In this document: positions 1 through 12,632 of the stretch, one piece after another
Layout of the letters: every line of letters begins with the position of its first letter
How positions within the stretch are numbered: position 1 is the first letter of the stretch
Assembly: GCF_001659605.2 (NCBI RefSeq)
Contig: NC_035171.2
Span: forward strand, 9,095,873-9,159,872
Direction of reading: 5' to 3'
Length of the DNA stretch: 64,000 nucleotides
Origin: Manihot esculenta
Lineage: Eukaryota > Streptophyta > Magnoliopsida > Malpighiales > Euphorbiaceae
Made by a program: the position numbers and the translations under genes
The notes under the pieces: model-generated
What the model saw: the letters and a program-made list of their open reading frames with translations, nothing else
What the model was told of the DNA's origin: nothing
Database searches by the model: none

Positions 1-155
1 AGAAAGTAGTTTTTATTTATATGTGTGTGAGCATACTTCCAGCTTTTTCTCATTGAAAAATAGAAAATCATTCATTTCCCTCTCTGTTCTCTTAATGCTT
101 TTTTACTGCTTAATTTAGATTGTATTTACCTTGGGATTAATGAAATAAATGTAAA

Positions 156-456
156 GGGCTTAATGCTCAATTTCCCCTCTGTACTTATTGGGATGTCCTC
201 TTTAGCTCATTTCCAGCCTTTTAGCCCAAATTAGTCTATATACTTCAATTTAAACTCAATTTAGCCCAAAAACAATAAAACCAAGAAATTGAGCTTCTTG
301 ATTTTTAGGCTAAATCAATAAATTTAGCCAGAAACTTTTACTTTAGGGCTAAATCAAGCTCAAATTTAAACTTTTCAGCTAATATGAACAAAGGTTAAAA
401 TTGGGACCAAATTAGACATCTCGAATAAATACAAGGATGAAATAGAACATTTAGCC
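156..456. mobile_element. MULE-like fold-back MITE
   Basis: The two ends are imperfect inverted repeats over about 50-100 bp: GGGCTTAATGCTCAATTTC at the left pairs with the reverse complement of the right end, which finishes in ATTTAGCC. It is flanked by a 9-bp direct repeat with one mismatch (AAATGTAAA at 147-155, AAAAGTAAA at 457-465), the length made by Mutator-like transposases. It has no coding capacity and would be non-autonomous. Confidence 0.55.
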
Positions 457-1638
457 AAAAGTAAAATATTGTAGACATAATATTTAAAGGCATAAAAATT
501 GGAGGAAATAATTGTTCATTCAAATATGGCAGCAGTGATCATAGAAAGATACTGATGGTCGGTGGTGATGACAATGACAGCAGCAGAATTACTCATTTAA
601 ATATGAGCATGAATAGTGATAATAAGGTTAATGATGGGCAGAAATGACAATGCTAGTGGTTTTCAGGCTGTTGGCATTTGCAGAATGCAGTTTCATTAGT
701 AGTGGCAGTGAGTGAGTTGGGGGCAGGGCCCTGCATGCAGTGTTGTGTTTGTAGCAGCGTTGGTAATAGCATGGGAAGTAAAAAAAGCTTTACAAAAGAA
801 TATGATAAGAAAAATAAATCTCGGTTCCTCATATATTGCATAAACTTTGAAAAAAAAAAAGAAGGAAAATTCATTTCAGTAATTCAGTTTTCTAAAGAAC
901 TTGAAAATTATTAGATTTCAATAGAAAACTTCATTTTTCTGTTTGTGTGGAAGCATTGTCTTGAACACAAACCCTTTTCAACAACAAAAAAAAAACCTAG
1001 GGTTATATGATAAGGGATTTTGTTCAGACAGTAGTGGTCATAGGATACATCAACAATTTCTTGTATGGTCATTGGACAAATAATCACAAACTAATCTGTA
1101 TGTTATGTGCTCTCATAACAGGGAGAAGTATATCTTTTTCATGCATTGTTCATTCACATGGAGTATACAGATTAGGCTTTTCAGCAAATTTAATGAACAA
1201 TGGGCTTACCATAAAGCATGGAGGGCTCATTAGTGACTAACTAATGGGCTTGGTTGGTGTGAAAAATGACTCGTCATTTGGAAGGGCATAAAATTTGCAA
1301 CAGATAAGCGTTTAGCAAGAATGTAATGCTAATATTTTGCACATTATTACTTTGCTTTGCAGCTTATATGAGATAGAAGTGTTTTCTCTGACATCAATTC
1401 ATGGTGTTCTGGTTTAAGCATATTTAGAGGGGTTGTATTGGTTGATTCATCAAGATTTGAGAGTTCTTCTACACTAATATCTTCTTTCTATTCTATTTTT
1501 GTTAGAAAGGAACTTGTACCACCATTTGTAGCCACATTTTCCATCTATCTTAACACACTACAATTTTTAACCTTAAAAAAATAATAAGTAAATAAATAAA
1601 AGTTACAGTAGATATAGTCACTGACTCCACCAACACAC
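457..1638. other. Unassigned sequence, probably intron of the Rgp1 gene
   Basis: I could not place any further Rgp1 exon here on the minus strand, and no repeat family is recognised. The stretch is probably part of the intron after the sixth coding exon, because the conserved C-terminal exons of the family must lie beyond the left edge of the window. Confidence 0.4.
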
Positions 1639-4600
1639 CTGCACCAGAAGCATATAAGACCTCAGCCACAGATAGCCGAGGAGGTGCCAGAGTTGATAAA
1701 CTTGTACGTCCTCCTTCAATATGTGAAGCATTTGAAGACCTAGCTGTAAATGAATGCAAGGACAAAGAACTTCCAAAGGTCTTGTGTATGCTTTCTTTAG
1801 CAGGATTGTAGGAAGAAACAGATGAGATTTCATCTCTGGAACTGTCATAACCTTCCTCGAGTCCATTGTCGTCGTTTGCTCTAGCCTGTATCAGAAGACC
1901 AATTGAATAACTCAAACTGTATAATTCAAATAGCCAGCAGAAGGCATTGCATAAAATAATGTTAAAAACGACCCTGAGATGATCACTCCCACACATGCAT
2001 ACAGGCTTTAGACATTTTAAGTATATATACATTCAGAATAGATTACATGATAAACCACCTACCCATTCAGAATCACCATCCATTGGTTTCCAGTATAAAT
2101 CCAGTAGGAGGGTTGTAGCAGGAACAATCCCTGCCAACATTGAGAAATCAATAGTACTGACATTAATCTTTAAAGAGATATAAACAGATATTAGATCTGA
2201 TCTCTCTTAACACAAATGCTTCGTTACATTCTATATGCTTGATATTAGACCTGTCCAAGGGCCAATTTCAATATGGTGCCTAGGTAGAAGTAGAACTGCC
2301 AGTTCAGCTGGGTCCACAATTCAAACTGGTTCCGTCTAAATAGTTCCAGTTCGAAATGGTTTCAATTCCAAATGGTCAGCAATGTTTTGGAAATTTTAAA
2401 ATTACAATAGTATAATACACTATAAATTATAAGATATAGCTTTGCAGACATCATTAATTTAATTCATAATCTAAAAAAATTTAAACAAAACCAGATATTT
2501 ATTAAGAAAAAAAAAAGAAAAAAATTCAAATCAGGCTGGTTCAGGTTCAGGTTCAAGAAAGGGAGAACAAGAACCAGCCCCCTAATACCCCCGTTCTGGC
2601 AAGTTCATGAACCAGAACCATTAACTCGGTTTGATCCCGGGTTTGACCTGGGTCAATCCTAGTCTGGCTCATAGTTCAAACCAGCCCTCGCCAGGTCCAT
2701 CTGATATATCAGTAAAGCATAATTAGGATACATCATGAGATTCAACTCATCATCATGTGTAGGGAGCATAAAACTAACAAGAAATTGACAAAATATATGC
2801 ATCGTGCAAATGGATATAATTGAACTAAAGGTCAGAAAGGGTCAAAACTATGCCACAGTGATGGCCAAAGAATTGTCAGAAAGGAAAGAACTTCAAGTGA
2901 AAAGAAAGAAAACAGAACTTGAGAAACAAGATGACACGATATATCCTTCACTAAACATTGATTGTTATTTAATGTTTCAGTGATTGGGGAAAAAAAAAGT
3001 AGATATAGCGGTATTTGTAGACCACATGCAACAAAAAGAGTTAAAGCCATATTTTCTACTCAAGCACCAGAACAGCTAACATGCCTAAATTTTAGATTTC
3101 AATGCCAAAATTTCTGCAGGCATTGGAGAGTGAATCATGATACTAAATACAATTGATCCATCTGATCAGCTGGTGGAATCAACTTGGAACTGCTGGATGT
3201 TCTCAGGAAGGTTTTCTACAGTAGCATAGAGTCTAAATCTCCAATAAGAGTAGACTCTTCAAGTATCTGGCAATGCAATGTGGTGATACCATGCCAACGG
3301 ACTTTTTGTTCTAAAATTTTGCATAAGTTGCTAGTCAGTGGAGTTAAGATCAGTGATTAAAAGAAAATGGTCCCTCAGAAACCAAAAGATACAATGATAG
3401 CAATTCTCTCTCTCTCCCCACAAGTCCTTGGGATTTGATAGATAGTGTCAAATTCAAAGCCTTAATTTTCACCAACTACCAGATTACCAAGACCACTTTA
3501 ATGCCCAGCATCATCACATAGCAATTCAACCAATCCACATTTAATACTTGCATATTTACCACAATAGTAAATTCAACACACAAATTCACGGTTTAAAGCA
3601 AATAAGACTCAAAAACTACTCACCATCAATCTGATCTTCCATTAGAAGGCCATTGCTCTGCTGAGTCACCCATATTTGCAATGGAACACGAGCTTCCTAC
3701 CAGAAATAAACCTCCATATCAAAACATATAGTAAAAATATTGCAAGGAAGCGACTTGTAAAAAGAGCATGAATGTTATCAGAAAATTCTACAAGTATGCA
3801 TAACGGTTAATGAGAACACAGGTGTTGCCAATGAATAGCAACAACCTCAAATATTTTGACTCTTCATTTTACCATGTTGTACTTGAGTCGACATGATACT
3901 TCATGGGATACAACATAGAATATGTCTTCGACACACATTCGTGCACTCGAACACTTGAGTGATATATTCATACATAGTTAATAGAGCATTCTTTTCTCTC
4001 AAGGTAAAGAGCATGTATTCAGATAAAATTAGTTACTTAGTTGTATTTTGGATAATATATTTGGTTCTAATTAATCATCTTTTAGACTATAATTATTACT
4101 ATATAACTTTCTATTTTTTTCTTCTAGTTCATTTTATATACATAACATATCTAAGCACCCGTGTCTAAACTTAGATCCATCTCCCTATATTTTCTATTTA
4201 GAAAGTTAGCAAGTAAGACATAGGATATACACCCATTTTGGACATCCATATCTGAGTCCAAGTAACATAGGCAACAACATAAAAAATTGCACATATATAT
4301 CTGACATAAAGAAGCCCAAAATTGCTCTTACTATTCAGTCAAAATCTAGCCACTGTATCAACAATGTTACTTGATAATAAAGGCATATATGATATAACGC
4401 CATCAATAAAGCAGTTGGTGAGGCATTGAGAATGAGCAAACTACTAGAGATCCATGATAGATGGTTATGCCACCAACAAGAAACAGGTTCCAATGCAATA
4501 GTGTGATTCTTTTAAGATATTCATATAAGACAACAAAAGAGACTAACAGATGGTCCTAGTGAAGGCAAAAGATGCAGTTCAACAGGAAAATTTCCATGCA

Positions 4601-7600
4601 TAAAGCCAAATCTCAACATTTTTTTAAAGAATTCTCGCTTTCACTCTTTCAAAGAGGAAAAAAGGAAATATTTCTTTTTTCCTTTTTTCTTTTTATAATT
4701 ATACCTCTTACTATATTTTATAAAGTTTGAAGGGCTGCAACAGGGGGGCTGTCAGGACAAGGAAAGATCTCCTCTGCTCTTTCTGATAGTTTAGGATTCT
4801 CAAACTTTGATGTAAAAAATATTACAGCTTGAGACTTTTACGCTATAGGCTTCCTTGCAGAGCGCGTTACTTTTACTCATCCAGGAAAAGTAGGGGAAGG
4901 GGAAAGCCCAATCTTAGATAGTATGGCAAAGTTGCAAATATTTCCAGATTTTTGAAGCTAGAAACCATGATAAGATTATACGCATACAGTGAATGTATTA
5001 TATGACAAAATATTACATGTAAGCTAATTAACAATTCACTGTAGCATAAGTATCATGTGAATTATCCAAGTATCTGGCATTGCACTTGCTACCAATTTAA
5101 CTAGTTGCATTTTCTTGGGCAACAGATAAAGAATTCTATTTAAACAATGCTAATAGGGTCGAGCACTCATAGGTTTAACCAAAAAACTGAACCAATATAA
5201 TTCAATTTTTCAGTTTGGTTATTTGATAAAGTGGATCAGTTAGTTCCAGTTAGTATTTATTTATTCAAAAAAAAAATTGGTTTTTCAGTTCAGTTAGATT
5301 ATTAGGGTCAAAAACCAAAATAACCAAACCGAACCAATTTGAACCTCATGCTACACAATTTTACCCTTCCTTCCAAATCCTACCTATTTAAACATCTTTC
5401 TTCTGCTCTTAGAACTCTCAGCTAACCACAAGCCCTACTTTTTCTTCTTCTTCTTTAACAGTTGCTCTCCAAATGACAGTCCATCCCAATCCCAAGCCAC
5501 CCTTCCTCTTCTCCTTCTTCAGCCGACTAACGAGTCACATCACACATTGCTGATCAAGTCCTCTGCCCCACACAGCAATTATGCACACAACCAGTCCACC
5601 TAGTTTCCAAGACATCTGGCCCTCTGTGCCATCACATTTATTACCCGGTTTCCACATTTCATCGTCTAGTATCAAGTTCCTATACCCTTTGTGCCATCAC
5701 TCAAGCAATTGACCTGATGCATACTCAAGTCATAAATTTGTGATGTAGATTTGTTAACTGAAATAGTTTTAATTTGGATGGGTGTGTCATGTTAATATAT
5801 TGAGTTTTAATTTGGGTTTTTTGTGTTAATCACCTTTTTTTTTCATGAATCGAGTTTTAACTTGGATGAACTTGTTCTGTTGAAATTTGTTAATGAATTG
5901 CAGGGGAAGAAGTTTGGGATGTGGATTTGGGAAGGAGGGTTTGGTATCATGGATTGAGTGTTTTCAAACCAATTGACTGGACTAATCATTTTTTTTTAGT
6001 TTAGTTTGATTTGATTTTAGTACTATTTTGGTTCCACTCAGTTCACAAAAATAAGCTTTCTAGTGTTCGGTGCTTCAACTTGGTTAGCTTCAGAAATCGC
6101 AACTGAACCAATCAATTGCATACCCCTAAATGATAAAAAAAAATCAATTGAAAATGACTAATTAATGTCACCTGCCACCACCATGTCACCCATAACAAAG
6201 AGTATGGTCATGTGAAAGCTCACTAACCAAGAGAGACTAATGCATGAGACATTTACTAGCAGTAAATGGGATGTAACACAAATAATTTTGATGGTTTAAC
6301 AGCAGAAATACAAATAATTATGATGGTTTAATAGCAGGAGATGGTGCAAAGAATGATCCTCTTTTCTTTTTTTTTTTTTTGGGGGGGGGGGGGGGTGGGG
6401 GGTGGGGAGGGTGGGGAGAGAGAAGGGAAAAGAAACAGATTCATTCGTGAACCATCAAAGTAAGATAATTAAGCAAACAGACCAGTTCAATGAGATCTTT
6501 TGATGACTCCATGTGAGAGTGGCCATTTTCCAATATCAACCGTCGTCCAGATAATGTACTCTTAACATAGTAAATATACCGAATGGTAGCACCACGATAA
6601 GATGGTGGTATAATGCTAGGCAAAACAGTTCGCACCACATCTGTAGATTGCATCAAATGATCTAATTAGTCAGTTGACTGTAATTAACCTGTCGGCATTA
6701 AATAACTTGGAAAAGGTAAAACATAATATATGATGCACCACTTAGATTAAACACCAAGGCATGAAACCAGAAACTAAAGACATAGTGTACGGTGCAAGGA
6801 CTGAGGTATTTCCTTTACAACAATTATCATGGCATGTGTAAAAGCATGAAGCAGCTTGTTAGCTGCCTTTTACCCACACTGGTGTGCACAAAACAAAACT
6901 AGTGAATGTAGAAACAAATAAAACAATTTCAAGCAAGAAGAGCATAGTCACTTCATTCCAGGCAATATGGTACCAAAGCAAATTCACTAAGATGAACCAG
7001 GGGGCTTGAATAATTGAATGAAAAACTGTAAATACAATTACAAAGACAATCAACATAAAGAATCAATTTTTCTTTGCCAAAGCATATTTTTCAATACATA
7101 AATTATAAAGAAGCAAAAATAATGGACAACTAAATAACTACCATCACAATATAATGAATGTAAAATCCCACAAGCATGCAGATGTAGTTAATAATAACCA
7201 AATAATGCCAGAATCTGAGCTTACATGTTTTTGTGGCACCAGAAGACAGAATCTGATTAGAAACCATTGATGATGTTGAGCAGTCCAAGAAAACGTGTTC
7301 ACCTGGAAATGTAATTATAGGGAAAAATAAAACCCTTACAGATTTCTTTTTCATTTTTCTTGTTTGCAAACAGAAATTCGAATAATGTCACAGGACTGAA
7401 TGCTCAACAATCTGTTACATATAAGAGTCTAGTAGTAGTTAAGAAGGGAGTTATATTCTGTTTACATGGTTGTTACAGATCTATCAAGGAAGCAGGAATT
7501 GGCAGGAACAGCTAATTCCAGCTGTCTCCAGAAGAAACTGGCCTATAAAAGAAATGGAATAGCTCCAGGATTGTCCTTCTGAAATTCTAATCAATAAATA

Positions 7601-10130
7601 TCTACTTTTCCTCTCTCTAATTTCTTTCTCTTAATTCTGTCTTCCCCTTCTTTTCTCTATTTCTTCTCTAATTTCTATTATTTATCAATAGTATTCTTCC
7701 CAAATACCAGGTTACTTCCTTCCTCCTCCCCCTTCCTCTTCTTCTTCTCCTTTCTTCCTTTCTTCTCCTTCCTTCCATCTCTCTTTCTTGTTTTCCCTTT
7801 CTTGGAATTCTTTTTCTTCCTACTTTCTTGATTTTTCCCGAAAATGTCCTCCCTTGAGTTATCATTTTGCTTCCTGAATATCAGATTACTCTCTCTTGAT
7901 TTTCCTTTTTTTCTTGAAATTCTTGAATCATGGAAGTGCAATATTTGGCAAAGATTTTTCTTAATGAAGTTCAAGAAATTCTAGATAGAAGATTAAAAGA
8001 ACAGGAGTGGTTGGAACAAAAAAGTAATTCAAAAAGTAGAAAGTTTAGATCAAAAAATGAAAAAATTTGAGCAATCAATTCAAGTGACAAAGGAAAAGAT
8101 TGCAGTCTTGATCAATGAAAATCAAATTTTTGAAAAGCCTAGTGAAGAACAAGATGTCTCATGTGAAATTTCTGAAAAGAAAGACAAAGCCATTGAGCTG
8201 GAGCAGGAGCTTTTTGTTGACATGTCTAATGTAAGTGAGATCAATAAGGAGAAGAACGATAAAAAATGGTGATGATGGGCAACTAGAGTCTGAAATGAGG
8301 ATACTATTAGTTGAATCTGAAGTGTTTGCATAAATCATTCCCAAAAATGAATTTTTTACTACTAAAATTTTTGGACATGTTCTTGGAAAAAATAAAGATA
8401 AATGTGTTATAAAAAGTGTGAGCATTTGTCATCCTGGAATTCTCATGGAAGATAAATGGAAAATAGCAAGAAGAGAAAGGAAGAAGATTATGACATCAAA
8501 TTCTATTGTGATCTTGAAGGAACAAGCATGGGAAATTTGGAGAAGGAAAAGGAAGAAAGTGTAGCACCTTCAGCCAAGCTTTATCATTTCAACTGAGTTA
8601 CAATTCTTACTAGCAAAAGAGGTTTTTTTAGGATGACAAAACCTTTGCAGTTTCAGTTTCAGATTTTGAGCATTCTTGGGGACAAGAATGCACTCATGGA
8701 GGGAGTAATGTTACATGTAGGAGTCTAGTAGTAGTTAAGAAGGGAGTTATATTTTATTTAGATGGTTGTTACAGATCTGTTAGGGAAGAAGGAATTGGCG
8801 GGAACAGTTAATTCCAGCTGTCTCTAGAAGAAACTGGCCTATAAAAGAAATGGAATAGCTCCAGGATTGTCATTCTGAAATTCTAAACAATAAAGATCTA
8901 CTTTTTCCTCTCTCTAATTTCTTTCTCTTAATTATCTCTTCTTCTACTCCTCCCCTTCTTTTCTCTATTTCTTTTCTAATTTCTATTATTCTGTGATGGA
9001 GAATTTGGTTATGTGACACAATCCTTAATTACAACTGTCTTAGTACTACTTGATTGCATGGATAAGAGGCCAAAATGACTCCAAGAGGGTCACTCAAAAA
9101 TCAGTATCAGATTTTCACTATGTCTAAAAGGAGAAAGATAAGGGAAGAACATTGGAAAAAATATTCCACTGCATTGGAAAAGAGGAAAATGAAGGAAAGA
9201 AAATGAGTGGAAAGGAGTACGCGAGATAACAAAAACTTCTCTCTCCAAATTAAGAGAGCATGAAGGGAAAATGATGAATGTCATACAACTCTATAACAAT
9301 TCTTCTCATAAAGTAGTGGAGGATACAGCCATAACTTCACCTTTCATTAAAAAAAATTCCTACAATTTTTACTCCTTCCATTTTTCCTCCAATCCAAACA
9401 ATAGAAGAAACAATGACTTTCTCAGTCTCATATTCTCTTTCCAACCTTTTCTTTGTCCAAATTGTTTCCCCCTTTCCTATAGAATCATAAAGTAATTTAA
9501 TCTACCCTATCCCTTTTTTGAAATATCATGCATCAAGGAAGTAAACCTACATGATAGGTAGAATGCTTTCTGTTGGATGAGAGTAAAAGGAAAGAAAAGA
9601 CCCAAGAATTATAATCATAGAAAACATTTCTTTTCTGGCCTTCTTTCCTTAAAAGCCCATCCTCAACATTTGGCAATGCCTTTACTGTTCTCAGCTTAAG
9701 GCAACGTAAGATAATATTCAGTAAAAGAAAGTTTAGAATGCCAAGTCCTGTGTTTTGAAAGAAAAAATTGCATAATTAGGTGATTGTAAAATAGACTACC
9801 AAAAAAGGTGGACAAATTTTACAGACCTCGCCGCTGTCTAGATCCGGGCAACGGCTTCTGTGTAGCAAACCACTGAGGATCCAACTTCTCAATACCTTTA
9901 ATCTCAAACCCAAGCTTTTCAATTAAGAGTGAACATGGACTGCTTTCCAAGGCACCATTACTGGGGTTGGATATCTCAATAGTAACAAAAATGGAATCAC
10001 CTGGCCTATATACATCTTTTTCTGTTTGCAGTTTGATTGTTGGTGCAAGTTCACTTTTCAGACCATCCGATGAATTATTAACATTGTTTGATCCCCCAAT
10101 ACCAAAAAATGACAGTCTAGGTCTCAACAT
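1639..10130 (-). CDS. RGP1: Rgp1-family Golgi trafficking protein (RAB6A-GEF partner 2 homologue), 5' six exons
   Basis: Six minus-strand exons with GT-AG introns and matching phases: 10130-9827 (ATG at 10130), 7302-7225, 6640-6483, 3696-3624, 2130-2063 and 1885-1639. They join into about 309 residues starting MLRPRLSFFG. Residues 30-100 hold the arrestin-like stretch with YRPGDSIFVTIEISNPSNG. Later come VVRTVLPSIIPPSYRG, YIYYVKSTLSG, EARVPLQIWVTQQSNG, TTLLLDLYWKPMDGDSEW and a serine-rich linker. In yeast and animals Rgp1 pairs with Ric1 as the exchange factor for Ypt6/Rab6 at the Golgi; the plant role is inferred from the family. The symbol is also used in plants for an unrelated glycosylated polypeptide. 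The end of the last exon is the least certain (GT at 1638-1637; an earlier GT is possible). The C-terminal exons are off the left edge. Introns 1, 3 and 4 each contain a transposon. Confidence 0.85.
2246..2699. mobile_element. hAT-like MITE in Rgp1 intron 4
   Basis: The ends TAGACCTGTCCAAGGGC and (reverse complement of the right end) TGGACCTGGCGAGGGC form terminal inverted repeats. The 8-bp flanks CTTGATAT (2238-2245) and TCTGATAT (2700-2707) match at 6 of 8, as expected of an old hAT target duplication. The interior is rich in GGTTC/GAACC words and non-coding. Confidence 0.55.
5154..6128. mobile_element. hAT-like non-autonomous element with a non-AT core, in Rgp1 intron 3
   Basis: It begins TAGGGTCGAGCA and ends TGCATACCCCTA. 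The flanking 8-bp repeats AATGCTAA (5146-5153) and AATGATAA (6129-6136) differ at one base. Both ends are the GGTT/AACC-rich sequence typical of this family in the window, but 5345-5960 is quite different: pyrimidine-rich, moderate GC, with a TATTTAAA word near 5387. It looks like inserted or captured sequence. No open reading frame of note is present. Confidence 0.65.
6367..6418. repeat. Poly-T/poly-G simple sequence
   Basis: A run of T is followed directly by about 40 bases that are almost all G, inside Rgp1 intron 3. It is low-complexity sequence and a possible source of sequencing or assembly error. Confidence 0.8.
7413..9018 (+). mobile_element. Short non-autonomous LTR retrotransposon (TRIM/LARD-like) in Rgp1 intron 1
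   Basis: Two direct repeats start TGTTACAT: a 5' LTR from 7413 matching to about 7681, and a 3' LTR from 8709 to 9018 ending TGTGACA. The flanks CAATC at 7408-7412 and 9019-9023 are a perfect 5-bp TSD. Just before the 3' LTR is a purine-rich tract (GGAGGGAGTAA), fitting a polypurine primer. The last 30-odd bases of the 3' LTR (from CTGTGATGG) are absent from the 5' LTR, and no tRNA-type primer site follows it, so a deletion removed that junction. The interior (about 1 kb) has only a short lysine/glutamate-rich ORF at 8057-8272 and no protease, RT or integrase. Confidence 0.75.
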
Positions 10131-10800
10131 ATTGCCAACTACTGTTGCTGAATTATTTCAATTCTTCCACAAGTTTTAAATTAATTAGTTGGAAAGCATA
10201 CAATCAAGTTCAAATAATAACCACGACATTATCCTGCAAAAAGCAAAGGAATTGAATGTCATCAATTGCATTCACGATAAGGAGAAAAAGATCTTTAGGA
10301 AGCAAAAAAACTGCTACGCCTACAGAGCTACATTAACTAACATGGTTGAAAGGAGCTATACATGTAAGGTAACATCACTCTTCAGAAGCTCAAATGCATG
10401 TAATAAAGGATAAGAAGGCATGAAATATTGTGTTCCAATGGTCAATGCTATCAAATTTTCTAGGAAATCAAACAGAAAAACAAAGAAATAAAAGGACTAC
10501 AACAACCCTATAGAGCTTGCATACTGAAGATCCGCTATTCAGAACACAATTGGCAACCCAAATTAAGCTTTAAATTGAAAGATTTAGATCTCCACCGATT
10601 CAGATCTTGAAACTATATGCAAGTGTGTAAGAATAACGTTAAGAGAATGGAATTGTACCTCGGCCAGGATTGAATCAGAGGATGATTTTCGTCGAAATTA
10701 GGTTTTTTTCAGTTGATGGGTCTCCATCTGCTGTATTCATTACCCGATTTGAAAATCTCGTTTTTGTTTTCTGCGATGAGAAGGCTCAACGACTGTAGCC
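10131..10800 (-). promoter_or_regulatory. 5' leader of the Rgp1 gene, probably with a leader intron
   Basis: On the minus strand a good donor (CCGAG then GTACAA, GT at 10658-10657) and an acceptor ending in CAACAG at 10142 would splice a non-coding first exon (about 10800-10659) to the 11 bases before the ATG at 10130. No clear TATA box is visible. The transcription start is not defined. Confidence 0.45.
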
Positions 10801-11427
10801 AACAACAGTCGAGTAAAAACTGGTTCGTTTTCTGTTTTTCCTTTTTTTTTTTTTCTGGTAAACTACAATTTAATTCATATATTTAGTAAAATTACATATT
10901 AATCACTATAGTTTTAGAAGCAAGCTACTCGGTCTTTATAATTTTAAAATATCAACAAATTAATCCCAAATTCATTTATTCTATTTACATTTTAGTCCAT
11001 ATAATTCCATACATTTTAATAATCTAATTCTTATAATTTAAGCATATGCAGCATATTGTTCCTTAGAAAATAATACAACAATAGTCATTAACTATATTTT
11101 TCATGGTAGAGATTAATTTGTTAGTTTTTTAAAAATTTTAAGAATTAAATAATTGCTTTAAAAAAAAGAATTAAATAATTAGATTTTTAAAAAATAGAGA
11201 TTAAATTATAGTTTTTTTTTAATTTACTACATATATGGTAAGACTTATAAATTAGTCCTTGATTTAATTTTGAATAATAATTTAGTTTCTCATTTTACGT
11301 TGGCTAATAATATAGTTATTTTATTTGAAAAAAAAATAATTTCATCGATTTATGAAGTTGTTAAAAAGGAATTCTCTAAATAGAAGTACTAGAGTCAATA
11401 ATAATGTTGTCAACAGCAACATGAGCT
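10801..11427. other. AT-rich spacer, nothing recognised
   Basis: Very AT-rich sequence upstream of the Rgp1 leader, without a supported ORF or repeat boundary. Confidence 0.6.
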
Positions 11428-11822
11428 GATTTAAAATTAAATCGAACTGAATAAACTAAAAATTAAAATTTTAATATTTATAAAAATTAAATCGAATTGA
11501 ATTGATTTAATTCGGTTAATTCAGTTTAGTTTGATGGATTTAAATTTTTAATAAACTTTTTATTTTTATATTTTATTTTTAATATTTTAAAATTTAATTA
11601 AAATATTTTAATTTTAATATGATTTAATTTCTTTATATTATTAAAAATAATATATTATTATCATTAATCGGTTTGATTTGATTTTTTTAATTTTTTTTTA
11701 TCAAAATTGAATCGAACCGAAATAATTAAAATTTTTAAAATTAAAAATCAAATCAAAATAAATAAAAAAATCGAATCAAATTATTTGATCGATTTTTTCG
11801 ACTTAAATCGAATATTGCTTCC
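11428..11822. mobile_element. Degenerate hAT-like MITE (450-bp family)
   Basis: It shares long stretches with the well-bounded copy at 30528-30984, including the central TTTAATATTTTAAAATTTAA and the terminal AAATCGAA/TTCGATTT words. The terminal TAGGG motif and the target duplication are no longer recognisable, so the ends are approximate. Confidence 0.5.
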
Positions 11823-12632
11823 TCTTAACGTCACCCGCATGAAAAGTCATCTGCTCTGTCATTAGCAAATGCAAAGGCAAATAAAAGTCTTAGAAGCTCA
11901 ATTGTACGGAAAGAAAAAAATAAAAAAAAAACAAAGAAAAAGAGAGTTCCAAAGATCAATAAGAAAGCAAGAATCTCGTAAAAACTCCAAAGGAGTAAAG
12001 AGAAACAGAAATCAACTAGATGCTACAGTCAACGAAATCCAAAATGAGCATTTAGATAGTGATTTCGGAATAAAAAATATTTCTCAATTACGTGTGAAAT
12101 ATTATCTAAAATATCCTCTTTTAAATTTAAACTTCTGACATGATGGGAAAATTAACTCTAATAATCACTTAGCCAATTTTCAAATTATTTTGTTGCTGTA
12201 AAATATTAATAACTTAATTCTTTATTAAATGTTTTCTTCTACACTTAATCGATTAAAAGTAGTATTAACATTTTCCTCCCAATATTTCAAGTAACTTACT
12301 GTCGAATTGATGCAGCATTGCATCAATTAGGCTCGCTCCTCTTAAAAGGTTGTCGTCATATTTGAAAAAGATTCACAGTAAGAAAAGTAAATCACTTAGA
12401 GTTTCATTACTCATTTCAACAATGAGGCCATTCAAGTTGATAATTTGAATTAGAAAGGGTTTCTGCATTATAAGTTTTGTTGAATTTTTTATTAAAAATT
12501 CTGGCCAAAACTTTGTGTTAGTTGATGGAAATAGATTAGAAGTATATCCAATTGGATATCAAGAAATAAATTTAAAGAAATAAAAAAAAAGCCAACAGAA
12601 CTATTGAGATTAAAAAGAATGGCTAGAATCAG
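11823..12632. other. Unassigned sequence
   Basis: Contains a basic, lysine-rich ORF (11869-12138) that I do not recognise and do not call as a gene. The flavour of the sequence is that of an eroded retroelement, but no diagnostic motif is visible. Confidence 0.3.

Noticed and set aside
7668..7974. Basic ORFs on the minus strand with KKRKG-rich runs
   Set aside because: They are the antisense of a pyrimidine-rich tract at the start of the internal region of the small LTR element.
8057..8272. 71-codon Lys/Glu-rich ORF, considered as a gag remnant
   Set aside because: Too short and without any gag or zinc-knuckle motif. It is mentioned only as part of the non-autonomous element.
11869..12138. 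89-codon lysine/arginine-rich ORF
   Set aside because: Composition reflects purine-rich sequence; no recognised family, no promoter or splice context. Left as unassigned.
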